64,000 bases of DNA, from assembly GCA_964017235.1 (NCBI GenBank), contig OZ024928.1:154218881-154282880 (forward strand). Direction: 5' to 3'. This document shows, in pieces, positions 1-11,623 of this stretch. This stretch comes from Sabellastarte sp. h YS-2021. Taxonomy: Eukaryota; Annelida; Polychaeta; Sabellida; Sabellidae. The notes below the pieces were generated by a model that saw nothing but the letters and a program-made list of their open reading frames with translations, was not told the DNA's origin and did not search any database. The position numbers and the translations under genes were made by a program. The number at the start of each line of letters is the position of its first letter. The stretch's first letter is position 1.

Positions 1-84
1 CATGACGTCATAGCATCTTTTTCGTTGTCTAAATCATTAGACCCCTAGTAGACTGAAAGCGGGGTCGGAGGGAGGGTCTTGTGT

Positions 85-180
85 GTCCATTGGACAGGGT
101 ATTAACTTATAAAACTTTAATTTACTTATTAAATCTGCAATTTTATTGCGTTAATACATCCTATCCAATGGACAATAGCT
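85..180 (-). repeat. Internal complementary region (ICR) of DIRS A
   Basis: The block joins two stretches head to tail. The first is the reverse complement of the family's left outer end (compare copy B at 12,424-12,484). The second is the reverse complement of this element's right outer end (5,900-5,947). In the DIRS-1 replication model this region templates closure of the single-stranded circle. Confidence 0.85.
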
Positions 181-355
181 GAATAACTACCGCTTGGTCG
201 GCGGGTAAGTTACTTGGGACTAAAGTTGAACTCATGTAGGAATAGTGGCGATTCCCATAAAGCCTGGGTAGACCTTAAAGTCAAAAACCCTTAGGGCTAT
301 GGTCGCATATCATCATACGGTTATCCAGAGGGAACCGTCAGAAACGACCTGGCTA

Positions 356-370
356 CCCCCCCCCCTTTTT
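356..370 (-). other. Polypurine run in DIRS A 3' UTR
   Basis: In element orientation this is a run of A followed by ten G, between the recombinase region and the ICR. Similar runs occupy the same relative place in copies B, D and F. The sequence resembles a polypurine tract or a G-quadruplex former, but its function is unknown. Confidence 0.5.
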
Positions 371-532
371 CTCTAAGCAGAACTGCTCTGAAGGTAGGGG
401 AAGAGAGGGATGAGTTCAGTCCCATAGAAGTAAGCCTCCCGGAGGAAGTACCTGAGAAGATTTTTTTTTTTTTTTTTTTTTATATGCTTCTTAACTAAAT
501 GTGCAATATATACAGATATGTGCCACTCCCCT

Positions 533-3500
533 TTAAGTATCAGTCCGCTGGTGGATCTGCTGAGCATCCACGACCGGACCGAGATGGTAGAGCTCTGAAT
601 CGGCCCAGGCCACATCCTTCAGATAGAATTGGGTGAAGGTGTTGTGAGATTTCCAGTGGCAGGCTGATAAAATCTGCTCCAAGGAGACTCCGGATTGGAA
701 GGCCTTGAAAGCAGCGAAGGCCCTGACATCATGGGCTTTGACTTGATGTAGGGTGTGGGCCTGGTGATCAGAGAGCTCATAGCATAGGATCACAGTCTGT
801 TTGATCCAAGAGGAGATAGTGGCAGGTGAAATGTCTTTGTCGAAGCCTTTCTTGAAGGAGACAAAAACCAGTTGCTTGTCCTGCCTTATGTCTGAAGTTC
901 TGTCCAGATAGTAGCGCAAGGCTCTGACCGGACAAAGGGATCTATCAGACTTGAGGGATCTATCCAGAGTAGGGGCCAGGGCTGGTATGACCACTGGGGC
1001 TACACTTCCCGGGCCCTCTTTGGCCAGCTGGTTCTTGGAAAGAAAGCTGGGGGATGGAAATAGAGACACCTTGGACCAGTCAGACTGGTGTCGGATGTTC
1101 TTATGCTGCCATGCATGAATCTCACTCCTTCTTTTACCCGAGCCCAAGGCTAACAGGAATACGGTTTTGAAGGTCAAATGCTTCAGTGATGCCTCTTTCA
1201 GAGGTTCAAAGGGAGCCTTTGTCAGCTGGTGTAATACCAGGGAGAGGTTCCAGGAGGGTATTCCCCTGCGCCCTTTGGGTCTATCTCTGTGGAAACTTTC
1301 CAAGAGACGAGTGAGATTATCATCTTTACTGATATTGACTGTTGTGTCACCTAGCTTATCAGCAATGGCAGACCTGTATCCATCGATGGTACTGGGCTGA
1401 AGCTTCTTGTCCTCAAAGAGGTACATAAGGAAGTCAGCGACCGACTTTATAGGTGGTGACCCGAAGTCCACCTGATTAGAGACACACCACTTCTTAAAAA
1501 TGGTCCACTTTGCCTCATAGACTGATCTGGTTGATCTTCTTTGAGGAGCCTCAATTCTTGCTGCCACTGCCTCAGAGAAGCCCTGCTCCTTGATCTTTGT
1601 GGCTCTAGGAGCCAGGCATGGAGATTTAGGTTGGTCAGATTTCTGTGAGGGATCTGATTGAATGGTTGTGTTAGCAGATTGGGCAGGATGGGCAGGATGG
1701 GCAGGCTGAGAGGGACCTGGCTGGACATGTTCACCAAGTCCCAAAACCAAGGCATGTTGGGCCACCCCGGGGCAATCAGAACGAGTCTCTTGCACGGGGA
1801 GTCCAGAAGCTTCTCCACCACTTTGCCCAATATGGCTGTCGGTGGAAAGGCGTATGCATCCAGGTCCTCCCACAGCAGAGTGAGTGCATCTCGTGGCAAA
1901 CAGGTCTGTTTGAGGCTGGTGCCACCGGATGCATATCTGTTGGAAGACTTCCGGAAGGAGGGACCACTCTGTCTGGATGGTTTGACCCAGCCTGGACAGT
2001 TTGTCTGCTATCACATTTAAGTGGCCTGGAATGTGTCGAGCTTTGAGAGTTACTTGTCGCTGGGAACACCAGGTCAAGATTCTCCACAGTAGGGCACACA
2101 GTGGGCCCGACCTCATTCCTCCTTCCTTGTTTATGTAAGATACTACTGTAGTATTGTCGGTTGCTACTAGAACTATTTTTCCTACACAGAGATCTTGGAA
2201 CTCTTTCAATGCTAGGAAAACTGCTTTTAGTTCTAGAAGGTTTATGTGCAGCTTGCTTTCCGGTATGGACCAGGACCCTCTTGTAGTGAACTCGTTTAAG
2301 TGAGCGCCCCACCCTTCTTTTGATGCGTCTGTAAAAATTTGCAGAGCATGTCTTACTGGGTGTAAAGGTTGGCCTTGAAGAACCTTGTCTTCTTCTAGCC
2401 ACCATCGTAAGTGCGGGTGCAGGGACCTCGGTAGAGGGATAATCTTTTCCAGAGATTCTGGTACCCTCCAATTGTTTTTGAGGTGCCACTGTATAGGTCT
2501 CATGTGTAGTCGGCCGAGGTGAACCTGTTTTTCTGTGGCTGTGAGGAGGCCTATCAAGGACATGAACTGTCGGACCGGACAGGTCGGTAGTGATAGAAGT
2601 GCCTGTATCTTGTCTTGAAGGCTTTGCCACCGGTCCGGAGTCGGTCTCACCCGGCCGGACCTGAGGTCGAACTGGTAACCGACGAAGTCGAATACTTGTT
2701 TGGGTTCCAGTTCTGATTTCTCTAGATTCACCAGCCAACCGAGGTTCTGGCACATCTGGACCAGGAGTCGGGTATGTTGGAGACAAAGGTGTTGAGATCT
2801 GGCTCTCACCAACCAGTCGTCTAGGTACTGGTGGATTCTTATACCCCTTGTGTATGGCCATCAGTTTCACCTCTTTGGCTAATACAGTGAACTCCATGGG
2901 CGCTGTGGACAGACCGAAAGGCAATGCTTTGAACTGGTAAGTCCGGCCCTGGACATGAAAACGTAGATATTTTCTGATTGTTCCTGTATCGGTATGTGAA
3001 AGTAGGCATCTTTGAAGTCTACTGAGGTGACCCACTCTCCTTGCTGGAGGGATGTTCTGATGGTTTCCGGCCTCCATTTGTTGTTCGGTTTTGGGACTAA
3101 GAATAGTCGGTTGAAGAATCCTAGTGATCTCGGATTTTGAACCCTTTCTACCGCTTTTTTGTCTATAAGCTGATGTAATGCCTCCAACAGGTAGCTGTTC
3201 CTGTGGGGATTGACATACCGGCTTATGACTGTAGGGGATCGTGTGAGTTGGGGGCGGATCCGGAAGGGGAGGGAGTAACCCTCTCTCAGGATTTGAACTA
3301 CCTTCGGACCGGCCCCTAGATCTAGCCAAGTTTTCCAAAAACTTTGAAGTCTGGCCCCTACAGGTGGATTTTGTGCAACATTGGGGGCATTTACTACAGG
3401 TTGGACAACAGACAATTGAGTGACACAAGAAACACTGTTCACATATTTTAATTTGTAATCTCTTGGTATCTGACACTCTTAACTCTTTCTTTTGCGAGTG

Positions 3501-3551
3501 CCCGGGCGCAGAAGGTACACTTTTTGCAACATGACAATTTACAAAGTTCAA
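533..3551 (-). pseudogene. DIRS A RT / RNase H / tyrosine recombinase region (broken)
   Basis: This is the pol-like part of copy A. Recognisable pieces, in element order, are a Cys-rich stretch in the alternate frame, the start of RT (PVGARLQ-type and DAYFHIPI motifs), RNase H (LQIFTDAS, LELKAVFLAL and DNTTVVSYINKEGG), a Dam-methyltransferase-like stretch, and a tyrosine recombinase with its Arg box (SGKRRSEIHAW), HDVR box and FTQFYLKD tyrosine box. It carries a small number of breaks and cannot act as one enzyme set. The recombinase end is the best preserved part. Confidence 0.85.
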
Positions 3552-3612
3552 AGTCTTTTCCTGTAGTACACCCTGGTTCCGGGCCAGCAGTCCTTGGCAT
3601 AAACTGTGATTG

Positions 3613-5622
3613 TCATTTATATGACTGCTGGCCCTTGGCTGGTCGGGAGGAATAATGAGAGGCCTTGCCTCTACTCTTCTTTTGTCCCCTGTTGTTTCCT
3701 ATGTTTTTCCAGGCAGGGCGGTCGGGCTTTCTATAATCAGAGCGTTTGTCTTGTCTTTCATATGGGTGGAAGCGTCCTTTCTTACCGGACTGTACTTGCC
3801 GTTTACTCTCAAAATTTGCAATGTCCTGTTCGGCCTGTTTCAACACGGCATCAGGGAAGAGAGTGGAAATGTGAAGTGGCCCAGTACGTAAGGCAGCCAG
3901 AGTATCCGGTTTGATTCCCATTTTGAGATGAGAAAGGTAGGCATCACGTCTTGTGAGAGTTGTGTTGGCCACTGTGACAAAAACAAAGTCAGTTAAATGT
4001 TCAAGCGTCTTGGCCATAGACTGTGTGATGCTTGAGTTGAAGTTAAGAAGAAACTGAAGTTCATCTGAAGCCTGTGACACCCTTTCTGAAGACTTGCCCT
4101 TACTCAAATCTGACTTCACAACCTTGAGGTGAGTCTGCATGCTATCTTGAACTTTATACAAGCATCTGTTGAAGGCGGCCGCTTGATTGCAAATGATAGA
4201 GGCTTCGCGGGTCGACTTCTCCCAACGCCTCAGATTGTCCTGAGAGATCTGTCTTGAGGGTGGGGCTGTTGATGCAATACCGGCTGCTTTGGCAATGCGG
4301 CTATATGTGCTATTAACTTTTGATGCGTCCGTACTCCAAGTATGAACTGTCTTTGCATCCTGATCCCCTGAAGGTCGGTTAGGAACAAAATTGTACCATT
4401 TGGCCTGAGACTTAGGAGCACGGACAAATTGATCTTTCAGCAATCCGCCTGCCTCTGAGCTACGCGACGGGTATCCCTCTGTGAGTGTGAGGTTCAATTT
4501 ACCCATCTTATTACAGAGCCACTCGTCTGTCGGCATGGAAACTGCAATTTTCCCTGTTGGCTGAGCCTTGGGGCCGGCAAAAGGGTTGTCTTCTGACTTA
4601 GAGGCCGCTGTGTCTAGTTCAGGGATGTGACCCCACCCCATGAACGATCTGATTCCACTCATGGTTTCCCTATAGTTTTGTTCCTCTGATAGGGTCAGAT
4701 CTGGATCAACAGTAGCGGCGTCAGGGTCTTGTTCGGACAATTCTCCCTCCTCAACGAACAGTTCCACAGGGGGACGGTCAGAGAGGTCGCTGTCAGATTG
4801 GGTGTCCATTGAAGAAGTGCTCAGTCTTCTTGCGGGGACAGATGACGACCTGCTAGGTACCTGCTGAGAAATGGGTGAGTCGGTACCTGCCAGATCTGGT
4901 TGGTCGGTGGACACCCTTCCGGTGGTCGATTTGCTGATCGACTTGGAGGCAGTCTGTGTAATACCAGGCAAATCTGAAGATTTGGAGTTGTCCGGTCGGT
5001 GTTGGTCGGTAGATGGCTTGATAAACGGCTTTGAAGAAACAACCGAACTATGAGGTGGTGAGTGTGTAGGAGTGACTTTCACTGTTGAAAAGGTCGGTTC
5101 AGGTTGTTCCAAAGATTTAGCTAACAGTAGTGCCTCTAGTCGATTAAAGCGTTCAGACCATTTCTGGTATATCTTGGAATCCTGAGAGGATTTGTGAGAT
5201 TTGGAAAGCGACTTAGACGGCTTGTCAGCTGAGGGTTCTTTGGATGTATGTGGGTTAGGTTTATCCACACTTGCTTTCTTTTTTTTCTCAGAACTTGAAC
5301 CAGGGGACTTCACAATCCCTTGATCGTCCACTACTCCCACTACCGTCACAGAGGACGGGTCTATGAGAGAGGAACTGACGTCCTGTTTAGGGGTTTCAGC
5401 AGTTTTCTTAGAGTCACGCTTTTCTTTTTTGAGCCTATAAGAAGGCGTAGATAGTTGGGTGCGCTGCTCTTCAGTAAGAGAGTTGCAAGCATTACAGTCA
5501 TTATGGGATATACAGGGGTCTGAGCCCTTACCTTTTTCCCTGCACCTTGCACAGAAATTATGGCTATCAAATCCCGCCATGATGTGTCCACAGCTTCCGT
5601 GTTTCTGGCTAGGTGAAGACAT
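3613..5622 (-). CDS. DIRS A Gag-like protein
   Basis: This is an open frame of 669 residues. The start chosen is the Met of MSSPSQKHGSCGHIM, because copies C and D begin at the same place relative to the motif that follows. The N-terminus has a Cys/His cluster (CGH, then CxxCR, then spaced Cys) shared by Gag of copies A, C and D, probably a zinc-binding fold. The middle is Ser/Thr/Lys-rich and probably disordered. The C-terminus is basic and ends in QQSYK as in copy D. DIRS Gag is thought to package element RNA. This frame is intact although the pol region of the same copy is broken. Confidence 0.8.
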   Translation of the reverse strand: MSSPSQKHGSCGHIMAGFDSHNFCARCREKGKGSDPCISHNDCNACNSLTEEQRTQLSTPSYRLKKEKRDSKKTAETPKQDVSSSLIDPSSVTVVGVVDDQGIVKSPGSSSEKKKKASVDKPNPHTSKEPSADKPSKSLSKSHKSSQDSKIYQKWSERFNRLEALLLAKSLEQPEPTFSTVKVTPTHSPPHSSVVSSKPFIKPSTDQHRPDNSKSSDLPGITQTASKSISKSTTGRVSTDQPDLAGTDSPISQQVPSRSSSVPARRLSTSSMDTQSDSDLSDRPPVELFVEEGELSEQDPDAATVDPDLTLSEEQNYRETMSGIRSFMGWGHIPELDTAASKSEDNPFAGPKAQPTGKIAVSMPTDEWLCNKMGKLNLTLTEGYPSRSSEAGGLLKDQFVRAPKSQAKWYNFVPNRPSGDQDAKTVHTWSTDASKVNSTYSRIAKAAGIASTAPPSRQISQDNLRRWEKSTREASIICNQAAAFNRCLYKVQDSMQTHLKVVKSDLSKGKSSERVSQASDELQFLLNFNSSITQSMAKTLEHLTDFVFVTVANTTLTRRDAYLSHLKMGIKPDTLAALRTGPLHISTLFPDAVLKQAEQDIANFESKRQVQSGKKGRFHPYERQDKRSDYRKPDRPAWKNIGNNRGQKKSRGKASHYSSRPAKGQQSYK

Positions 5623-5770
5623 TGTAACTGATAAAAACTGAGTCCATAAAGGTCTATAAGCACCCCGTAACAAAATAAAATCACTAAATAGACACACTCT
5701 GTAAAATAGGTAGTAAAATATTAAAAAGTTCCACTGGCAGAAAAATTCCGTGTACACAGCATGTGCGCCA

Positions 5771-5947
5771 AACGAAAAAGATGCTATGACGTCATGCTGT
5801 CTAGACAGGAAGGAAGTACCACACGCCAGCATTGGACCGGCCTGGCCGGTGGAGACACAGGACGTCTTTTTCTGACGTTTGGCGGGCCGGTCTGCGCCGA
5901 CCGGATAAGCTATTGTCCATTGGATAGGATGTATTAACGCAATAAAA
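5771..5947. repeat. Right inverted terminal repeat of DIRS A
   Basis: The inner part is the reverse complement of positions 1-26. It carries a perfect CRE/ATF palindrome TGACGTCA (5,787-5,794, also at 3-10) and the palindrome GTCTAGAC (5,799-5,806), which matches the Smad-binding element. As the 5' end of the element it probably includes the promoter. The outer end reads ...CAATAAAA. Confidence 0.85.
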
Positions 5948-7205
5948 AGGCGGGTTGTGCAGGCAGCAATAAGGTTAGCGACTGCTGTAATTACATTTAG
6001 AAACAAGGAAAGAAATGTTAGGTCACCCAGTTAAGGTGAATGTGTTGTAAGAAACGTAAAACTTGTAATCTAGGTTACATAATTGTATCTATGCTATAAA
6101 CGGACAAACAAAAGGATGGAATTACACCAATTTCGAAAGCAACTTAGCTATGATGGTGATGTATCTCCCTGTCAAGTTTGAATTCGTTTGGACAAAGCTT
6201 TTTCAAGTTAGAGTCCGGAAACAGAATTGTTTACGGACAAACGGACAAAAAATGGATGAACAAATGGACGGAATTACACCAATTTCAAAAGGAATCTAGC
6301 TGTGATGGTGATCTATGTCCCTGTCAAATTTGAATTCAATTGGACAAACCGTTTTCGAGTTAGAGTCCGGAAACGAAAATGTGGACGGACAGACGGACAA
6401 ACAGACAAACAACGGACAAACGAACAGACGCAATTACACAAATTTAGTAAGGAACTTAGCTATGATGGTGATCTATGTCCCTGTCAAGTTTGAATTCGAT
6501 TGGACAAACCGTTTTCGAGTTAGAGTCCAGAAATGAGCATGTGGACAAACAGACAAAAAACGGAAAAACGAACGGACGGAATTACACCAATTTCGAAAGA
6601 ACCTAGCTGTGATTGTGCTCTATGTCCCTGTCAAATTTGATTCGATTGGACAAACCGTTTTCGAGTTAGAGTCCGGAAACGAAAATGTGGACGGACAGAC
6701 GGACGAACAGACAAATGGACAAACGAACAGACGGAATTACAACAATTTCGTAGCGAACCTAGCTATGATGGTGACCTATGTCCCTGTCAAGTTTGAATTC
6801 GATTGGACAAACCGTTTTCGAGTTAAGTCCGAAAACAAAAATGTGGACAAACGGACAAACAAACGGACGGAATTACACCAATTTCGAAAGAACCTAGCTA
6901 TGATGGTGATCTGTCTCCCTGTCAAGTTTGAATTCGATTGGACAAACCGTTTTCAAGTTAGAGTCCGGAAATGAAAATGTGGACGGACAGACAAACGGAC
7001 AAAAAACGGACAAACGAACGGACGGAATTACACCAATTTCGAAAGGAATCTAGCTATGATGGTGATCTATCTCCCTGTCAAGTTTGAATTCGATTGGATA
7101 AACTGTTTTCGAGTTAGAGTCCGGAAACAAAAAATGTGGACGGACAGACGGACGTCGGACACATCAATCTAATAGGCGGGTTGTTTACACGCAACCTGCC
7201 TAAAA
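5948..7205 (+). mobile_element. Pearl-like repeat element, family 1, copy 1
   Basis: A unique 5' part (starting GTTGTGCAGGCAGC) is nearly identical to copy 2 at 11,655. Seven tandem units follow, with starts near 6,121, 6,273, 6,433, 6,581, 6,736, 6,872 and 7,027 (about 150 bp each), each ending in GGAC/ACGG-type simple sequence. A terminal hairpin closes it at 7,174-7,201 (arms AGGCGGGTTG and CAACCTGCCT, one mismatch). This order (unique part, core of about 150 bp, ACGG microsatellite, hairpin) is that of bivalve pearl / Helitron-derived non-autonomous elements. DIRS A lies directly against its left side. Confidence 0.65.
6100..7165 (+). repeat. Minisatellite of about 150 bp, 7 units
   Basis: Each unit contains GGAATTACACCAATTTCG, then CCCTGTCAAGTTTGAATTC, then a run of GGAC-like tetranucleotides. 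Frames through it are open only because the unit happens to lack stops, so it is not a gene. Confidence 0.85.
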
Positions 7206-8288
7206 ATGAATACCAGAGGGACGATTTGACTTGTAATTTAGATCATCCATTATACATGGAAAAAATCACTATATTATCAATTTTTGGAACCTGGGTCACC
7301 AGTTTGTACTTGGTTTGTCTGAAGTTTCCATTTTTCTTTCAACTTGCTTAACATTTTCTATCATCAATCAGGTCACTAGCAAAAACAACTAGAGGATCGC
7401 TTGCAAAAACAAAGCATTCCGAAAAGCAGAAATAATGGCAGATTAATCATGTAAGAAAGTTTTTGGCGAGTGAAATATTCGTTGAAACTTGGAAAAGCTA
7501 TTCTTCACAGATACCCTGTGGGTCAAACATTTTGCCAAATTCGCTCTATCGGTTTACGAGATACAAGCATTTTTGAGTTTTGCAATTTTTGCAAAAATTT
7601 TGAAAATTCAAAATGGCTGCCACATGTGGTGGGACAAAAATGTTTGAAAATTGGGTCAGCTTCTCAACAGAGTTACCCTATGAGACAAAAATTTTGTCAA
7701 AATTACTCTATCTAGCACGGTTTTCAAGATACAAGCACTTTCGTGTTTTGCATTTTTGAAAAAAATTAAAAATAGCCGCCATTTTTGGCAGGTGAAATAT
7801 TCATTGAAGCTTGGAAAGGCTAGTCTTCACAGATACCCTGTGGATCAAAAATTTTGCCGAAATCGCAAATTTTTTTTGAAAACTGGGTCACCCACTTAGC
7901 AGAGCTACCCTGTGGGTCAAAAACTTCGCTCTGTCTAGCACGGTTTTTGAGATACAAGCATTTTTCTGTTTTACATTTTTGAAAAAAAAATTCGAAAATT
8001 CAAAATGGTTGCCATTTTTGGCAACTGAAATATTTATTGAAACTTGGAAAAGCAAGTCTTCACAGATACCCTGTGGGTCAACAATTTTGCCGAAATCGCC
8101 CTTTCTAGCACGGTTTTCGAGATACAAGCGTTTTTCAAAAAAATTCAAAAATTTCAAATGGCCACCAATTTTGGTGAGTGAAATATTTGTTGAAATTTGG
8201 AAAGGTTAGTCTTCACAGATACCCTGTGGGTCAAAAATTTTGCCGAAATTCCACTGGTAAATTTTAATTTTATGAAGAAAATGGTTTC
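7206..8288. repeat. Degenerate tandem repeat around GATACCCTGTGGGTC
   Basis: At least four decayed units share the phrases TTCACAGATACCCTGTGGGTC, a GCCGAAATCGC-like stretch, CGAGATACAAGC and AAAATGGCYGCC, seen near 7,470, 7,794, 8,026 and 8,177. The array resumes after the insertion at 8,289-9,138. There is no coding content. Confidence 0.7.
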
Positions 8289-9138
8289 AAAAATAGCATC
8301 AGAGATGCCTGTACCCCACAGCCTAGGGAAATATTTTTAACACCATGAGATATAGAAGTACTGTATCAGTACAAAGTTCAGGATACTTTCAGAGCACTGT
8401 CAGTTATATAGAGAAAATAATGTCTAAGAGAAAGATAATGCATGTAAAGATGAAGTATTAAAACAAGATAATTCAATAACAAGATGACAGCATTAATCAG
8501 TAAACTAAACATTACAACACTCTTTATCTACATCTGCATGGGCGAATTATGGTTTAGATGTTTTGAATATTACCATGCATACAGAAGTGGTAATACATTC
8601 AATGAATGCTTATGTGTGGTGTTGGAGCAAAGTCTGTGGCTCACTTGATGAAATTCCATCTGTTACAACGGGAAGTTATAAAAGTGAAATTCTTAATAAA
8701 TTCTAATATGACTTTAACAGTGCTTAATCTGCATCAAAAGACAGACCCAAAAGTGCAACAATATTTTAAAGGTCAAGGTCACTACGACAAGATCAAAGGT
8801 CAAATCAAGGTCACACCATGATGCTGCACACCTACAACCCCTAACCAATGTCCCTACCAAGCATCAATTTCCTACACCTTATGGTTTCCGAGATATAGCT
8901 CGGACAAGATTTTATAGGTCAAGGTCACTACGGCAAGGTCAAAGGTCAAATCAAGATAAGGCCATGATGTTGCACATCTACACCCCCTAACCAATGTCCC
9001 TACCATGTATCAACTTCCTACACCTTAAGGTTTCCGAGATACAGGCCGGACAAACTTCTTCCCGCCATCCGCCCACTCGCCCATCCGGACACCATGGGTG
9101 AAAACAATACCCCAACAGCCCTTAAGGGCTGTGGGGTA
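8289..9138 (+). mobile_element. Pearl-like repeat element, family 2, copy 1
   Basis: This element also occurs at 18,426-19,545. It starts AAAAATAGCATCAGAGATGC and carries TACCCCACAGCC near its left end. Two tandem units of about 148 bp follow (GGTCAAGGTCACTACGRCAAG, at 8,769 and 8,917). It ends in CCGCCC-type simple sequence and a strong hairpin at 9,108-9,138 whose right arm is GGGCTGTGGGGTA. It split the degenerate tandem array around it. Confidence 0.7.
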
Positions 9139-9695
9139 AAAATTGAATAAGACCCCCATTTTTGGGGAAGAGAAAACTTTTGAAAAATTGGAGAGAGTAG
9201 TTTGTATAGATACCCTGTGGGTCGAAAATTTCGACGAAATCGCTCTATCTCACACGGTTAAGGAGATACAAGCAGTTTGGTGTTTTACTCATTAAGAAAA
9301 TTGTTAATGCTTAATTAATCATCAATAACTCAGTCATTTCTTAACGTATCCCAGCCAAAATTTACTATCGTCCAGATCTTTGTGTGAGAAAGGTATTTGC
9401 TAAATTTCAGGTGGATGGATAAAATGTCATCGCAGTATATTCAGAAAAATTTCCCAAGGCTACTGCATACACCTGCCAAATATGAAAAGAATCCGCCTTA
9501 TGGCTGCGAAGCTATTGCAAAAACAAAATGCGGATCCGGCGGAGTCGTTTCTCCCATATACAAACAAGCGTCCCTTATGGGACGCTTAACGTCCCTCGTG
9601 GGACGCTTAACAATGCACTGACCATTTGGAAGCTTTCAACATTTAATCTAATGCTCTACAGTTTTGAGGGAACAAAACTGCTCACAAAAACTTAC
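9139..9695. other. KNTC1 intron, right flank of the decayed repeat
   Basis: The first 150 bases continue the GATACCCTGTGGGTC-type repeat. The rest is ordinary AT-rich intron, apart from two adjacent hairpins at 9,568-9,585 (GCGTCCC-TTAT-GGGACGC) and 9,591-9,604, which follow ACAAACAAG. No exon is seen left of 9,696. Confidence 0.6.
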
Positions 9696-9839
9696 CCCTA
9701 TATACTGGAAAAGCATGCGCTCTTCATTCAGGTTATGCTCCTTCATGTAGGGCCTCACAACCTTCTCTATGGTAACAGGAATCAGCTCCAAGGCAACCAC
9801 ACGGTCCAACATGCGGTAAGTCAGTGACTCTGTAGTCTC
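9696..9839 (-). CDS. KNTC1: KNTC1 exon (ninth seen, most 3')
   Basis: The exon has 48 codons, phase 0 at both ends, with acceptor CACATAACAG and donor GTAAGT. It encodes ...YRMLDRVVALELIP... and ...YMKEHNLNEERMLF..., matching human ...FRMFDKVLAPELIP... and ...YMREHDLQEEELLL.... This is one of the clearest matches to the family. Confidence 0.92.
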
Positions 9840-10427
9840 CTGTTATGTGACAAAACAAAATTGGTGAATGTTACAAAGTTAAATAACTTAATTTCAAAAT
9901 TTATTTCAAATACTCACCACATGGTATTAAATAGTATTGCTGTTTCATTGAGTTGACTGAATAACAAAGTCAAACACAAAGATTCCACTTCTACCATAAG
10001 CAAACAGCTGTAGTCTGTGCTCCTGTCAACAGTTCAAATAACTAAGCTTGTTTACTGGAAGAATTTTGTTGTAAATAATTCAACTAAAACATATATTTCA
10101 AACAAACAATCTTTGGTATGAATATTAAAATCACAGAATCTAGACATCATTAAAATTTGCTTACCCCATCTAAATTATACACAAGTAATGATAAATTAAA
10201 GATGAAGTATGTAATAGTAAGTAATTGAAGTAACCATTGTAAATTACATAAGTAATCAGCCAGGGAAGTAAGTCAGGTTTGTAATACTTTTAGATAATCA
10301 ATCAGTGTAAATTACCTTGTAGTAATTAGTCAGTATACACTATGTTCAAGTAATCAGTGTATATTACATTCAAGCAATGAGTCAATGGACATCACCTTTT
10401 AAAAAATCAGTGTAAGTGAGAGATTAC
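9840..10427 (-). other. KNTC1 intron, 588 bp
   Basis: This AT-rich intron carries many short repeats of the form AAGTAATCAGTGTAAATTAC (10,200-10,440). No other feature is seen. Confidence 0.75.
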
Positions 10428-10547
10428 CTTTAAGTAATCCGCAAGGGAGAGCTTGCAGTTGTATTTGGTGTGCAGTGAAACCAAGTCTCCCAGATGAATT
10501 CCCAGCGTATGCAAACGCACAAATGCATTACTTTCCACTTGACCTTG
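10428..10547 (-). CDS. KNTC1: KNTC1 exon (eighth seen)
   Basis: The exon has 40 codons, phase 0 at both ends, with acceptor TTAAATTTGCAG and donor GTAATC. The core DLVSLHTKYNCKLSLADYLK matches human ELITLHRKYNCKLALSDFEK, the strongest local identity in the gene. Confidence 0.94.
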
Positions 10548-10987
10548 CTGCAAATTTAAAAAATCCTGGCAAACATGCATTTCATTGAATTGATTCATTA
10601 ACAATTATTTGCCTCAGAAGTTTAAAGTCACAATTAAAAGGTACTATGTGATAACCAGAAGCATAAAATGAAATACAATTGTCACTTCATGGCTTTGCTG
10701 TAAAAACAAGATGACGACTGACATTTTATACAAAATCCTCCTTATTTCTGCTACAATAAATGCAGACAAAACAAAATTTAAGTTTTTAAATAAATCAACA
10801 AAACACAAGACTCAACAGTGTCCTTGAACAGCTAAGATTTGTGGCATAATTATAATATAATTCACAAATTTAACAAGGATACTTGTAAAGACTAAAATAA
10901 AGGGGTTTGTCTGTGGCAAGTCATCAAGGTTTCCTTCATTTTTGATGGATTCAGAGTGACAATGTTAATTAAAACCTCATGGTTTAC

Positions 10988-11032
10988 CTGAGCAGCCAAA
11001 ATCTGGGAATATCCTACAGACAAGTTACAGGT
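10988..11032 (-). CDS. KNTC1: KNTC1 micro-exon (seventh seen)
   Basis: The exon is only 45 bp and encodes TCNLSVGYSQILAAQ. The acceptor is TTTCAG, the donor is GTAAAC, and it is phase 0 at both ends. It falls in a linker that differs in length between species, so the call rests on splice sites, phase and position rather than identity. Confidence 0.65.
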
Positions 11033-11418
11033 CTGAAATACAAGACAGGTACAATTTGTACGATACATCTAAGATACATACAACAAGTGAAAATATATAC
11101 ACAATAGAAACAGAAAATACTGCAAGTTATATAATATATCCAACAGAAACTTGAGATGCACTAACAAGATTTAATGCTCCTTTTTCAAAATGAAAAAAAA
11201 ACAACATTAAAACATTCTAATTCATCCCCTGTTTGACTGAATATCACATATTTATAATCAAAGGTTAATGTTCCTATCATTCGTTTTCAAGGTCAATATA
11301 TCAGGTCAAAGCTTGCTATGTTTTAGTGGGTACAACTAAAAGTTAGCCATTAAAATCATATTCATAGGCAATAGACATCAAATATAGGAGTCAAGTGTGC
11401 TATTTTCATTCTCCATAC

Positions 11419-11535
11419 CTGAGTGGAAAACTCTTTGGGAGTTGCTAGACCTCTTTCAACATTGGCTTCTGAGACAGACCGGCAGGTGTTACTCAGCAGC
11501 TCACTCATCTCTAAAGCATTTTGTGGCCAACCATG
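11419..11535 (-). CDS. KNTC1: KNTC1 exon (sixth seen)
   Basis: The exon has 39 codons, phase 0 at both ends, with acceptor TATTTTCCAG and donor GTATGG. HGWPQNALEMSELL matches human ANWPENGLQLAEIF. It is the first exon downstream of the 33-kb intron. Confidence 0.85.
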
Positions 11536-11623
11536 CTGGAAAATACACCAAAAAAAATTGTAACAACAGTTTATCAGTATTAAGTTTCAGTAAATAGGAA
11601 GAATTCCGGAATGATATACACAA

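Larger units (their letters stand above)
1..5947 (-). mobile_element. DIRS retrotransposon copy A (left edge cut by window)
   Basis: This is a DIRS-type retrotransposon, which integrates with a tyrosine recombinase instead of a DDE integrase. Read on the minus strand it has a right terminal repeat, a leader, Gag, an RT/RNase H/recombinase region, a 3' UTR, an ICR and the inner end of the second terminal repeat (positions 1-26). The outermost left end lies outside the window. The right end abuts a pearl-like repeat at 5,948. Gag is open, but the pol region carries a few breaks, so the copy is a fossil, probably of moderate age. Its termini match those of copy B. Confidence 0.92.

Noticed and set aside
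5361-5684. Frames overlapping DIRS Gag genes on other frames and strands
   Set aside because: They are shadows of Gag with no conserved counterpart in the other copies.
6302-6974. Several plus-strand frames with repeated FEFDWTNRFRVRV
   Set aside because: They are translations of the 150-bp minisatellite.
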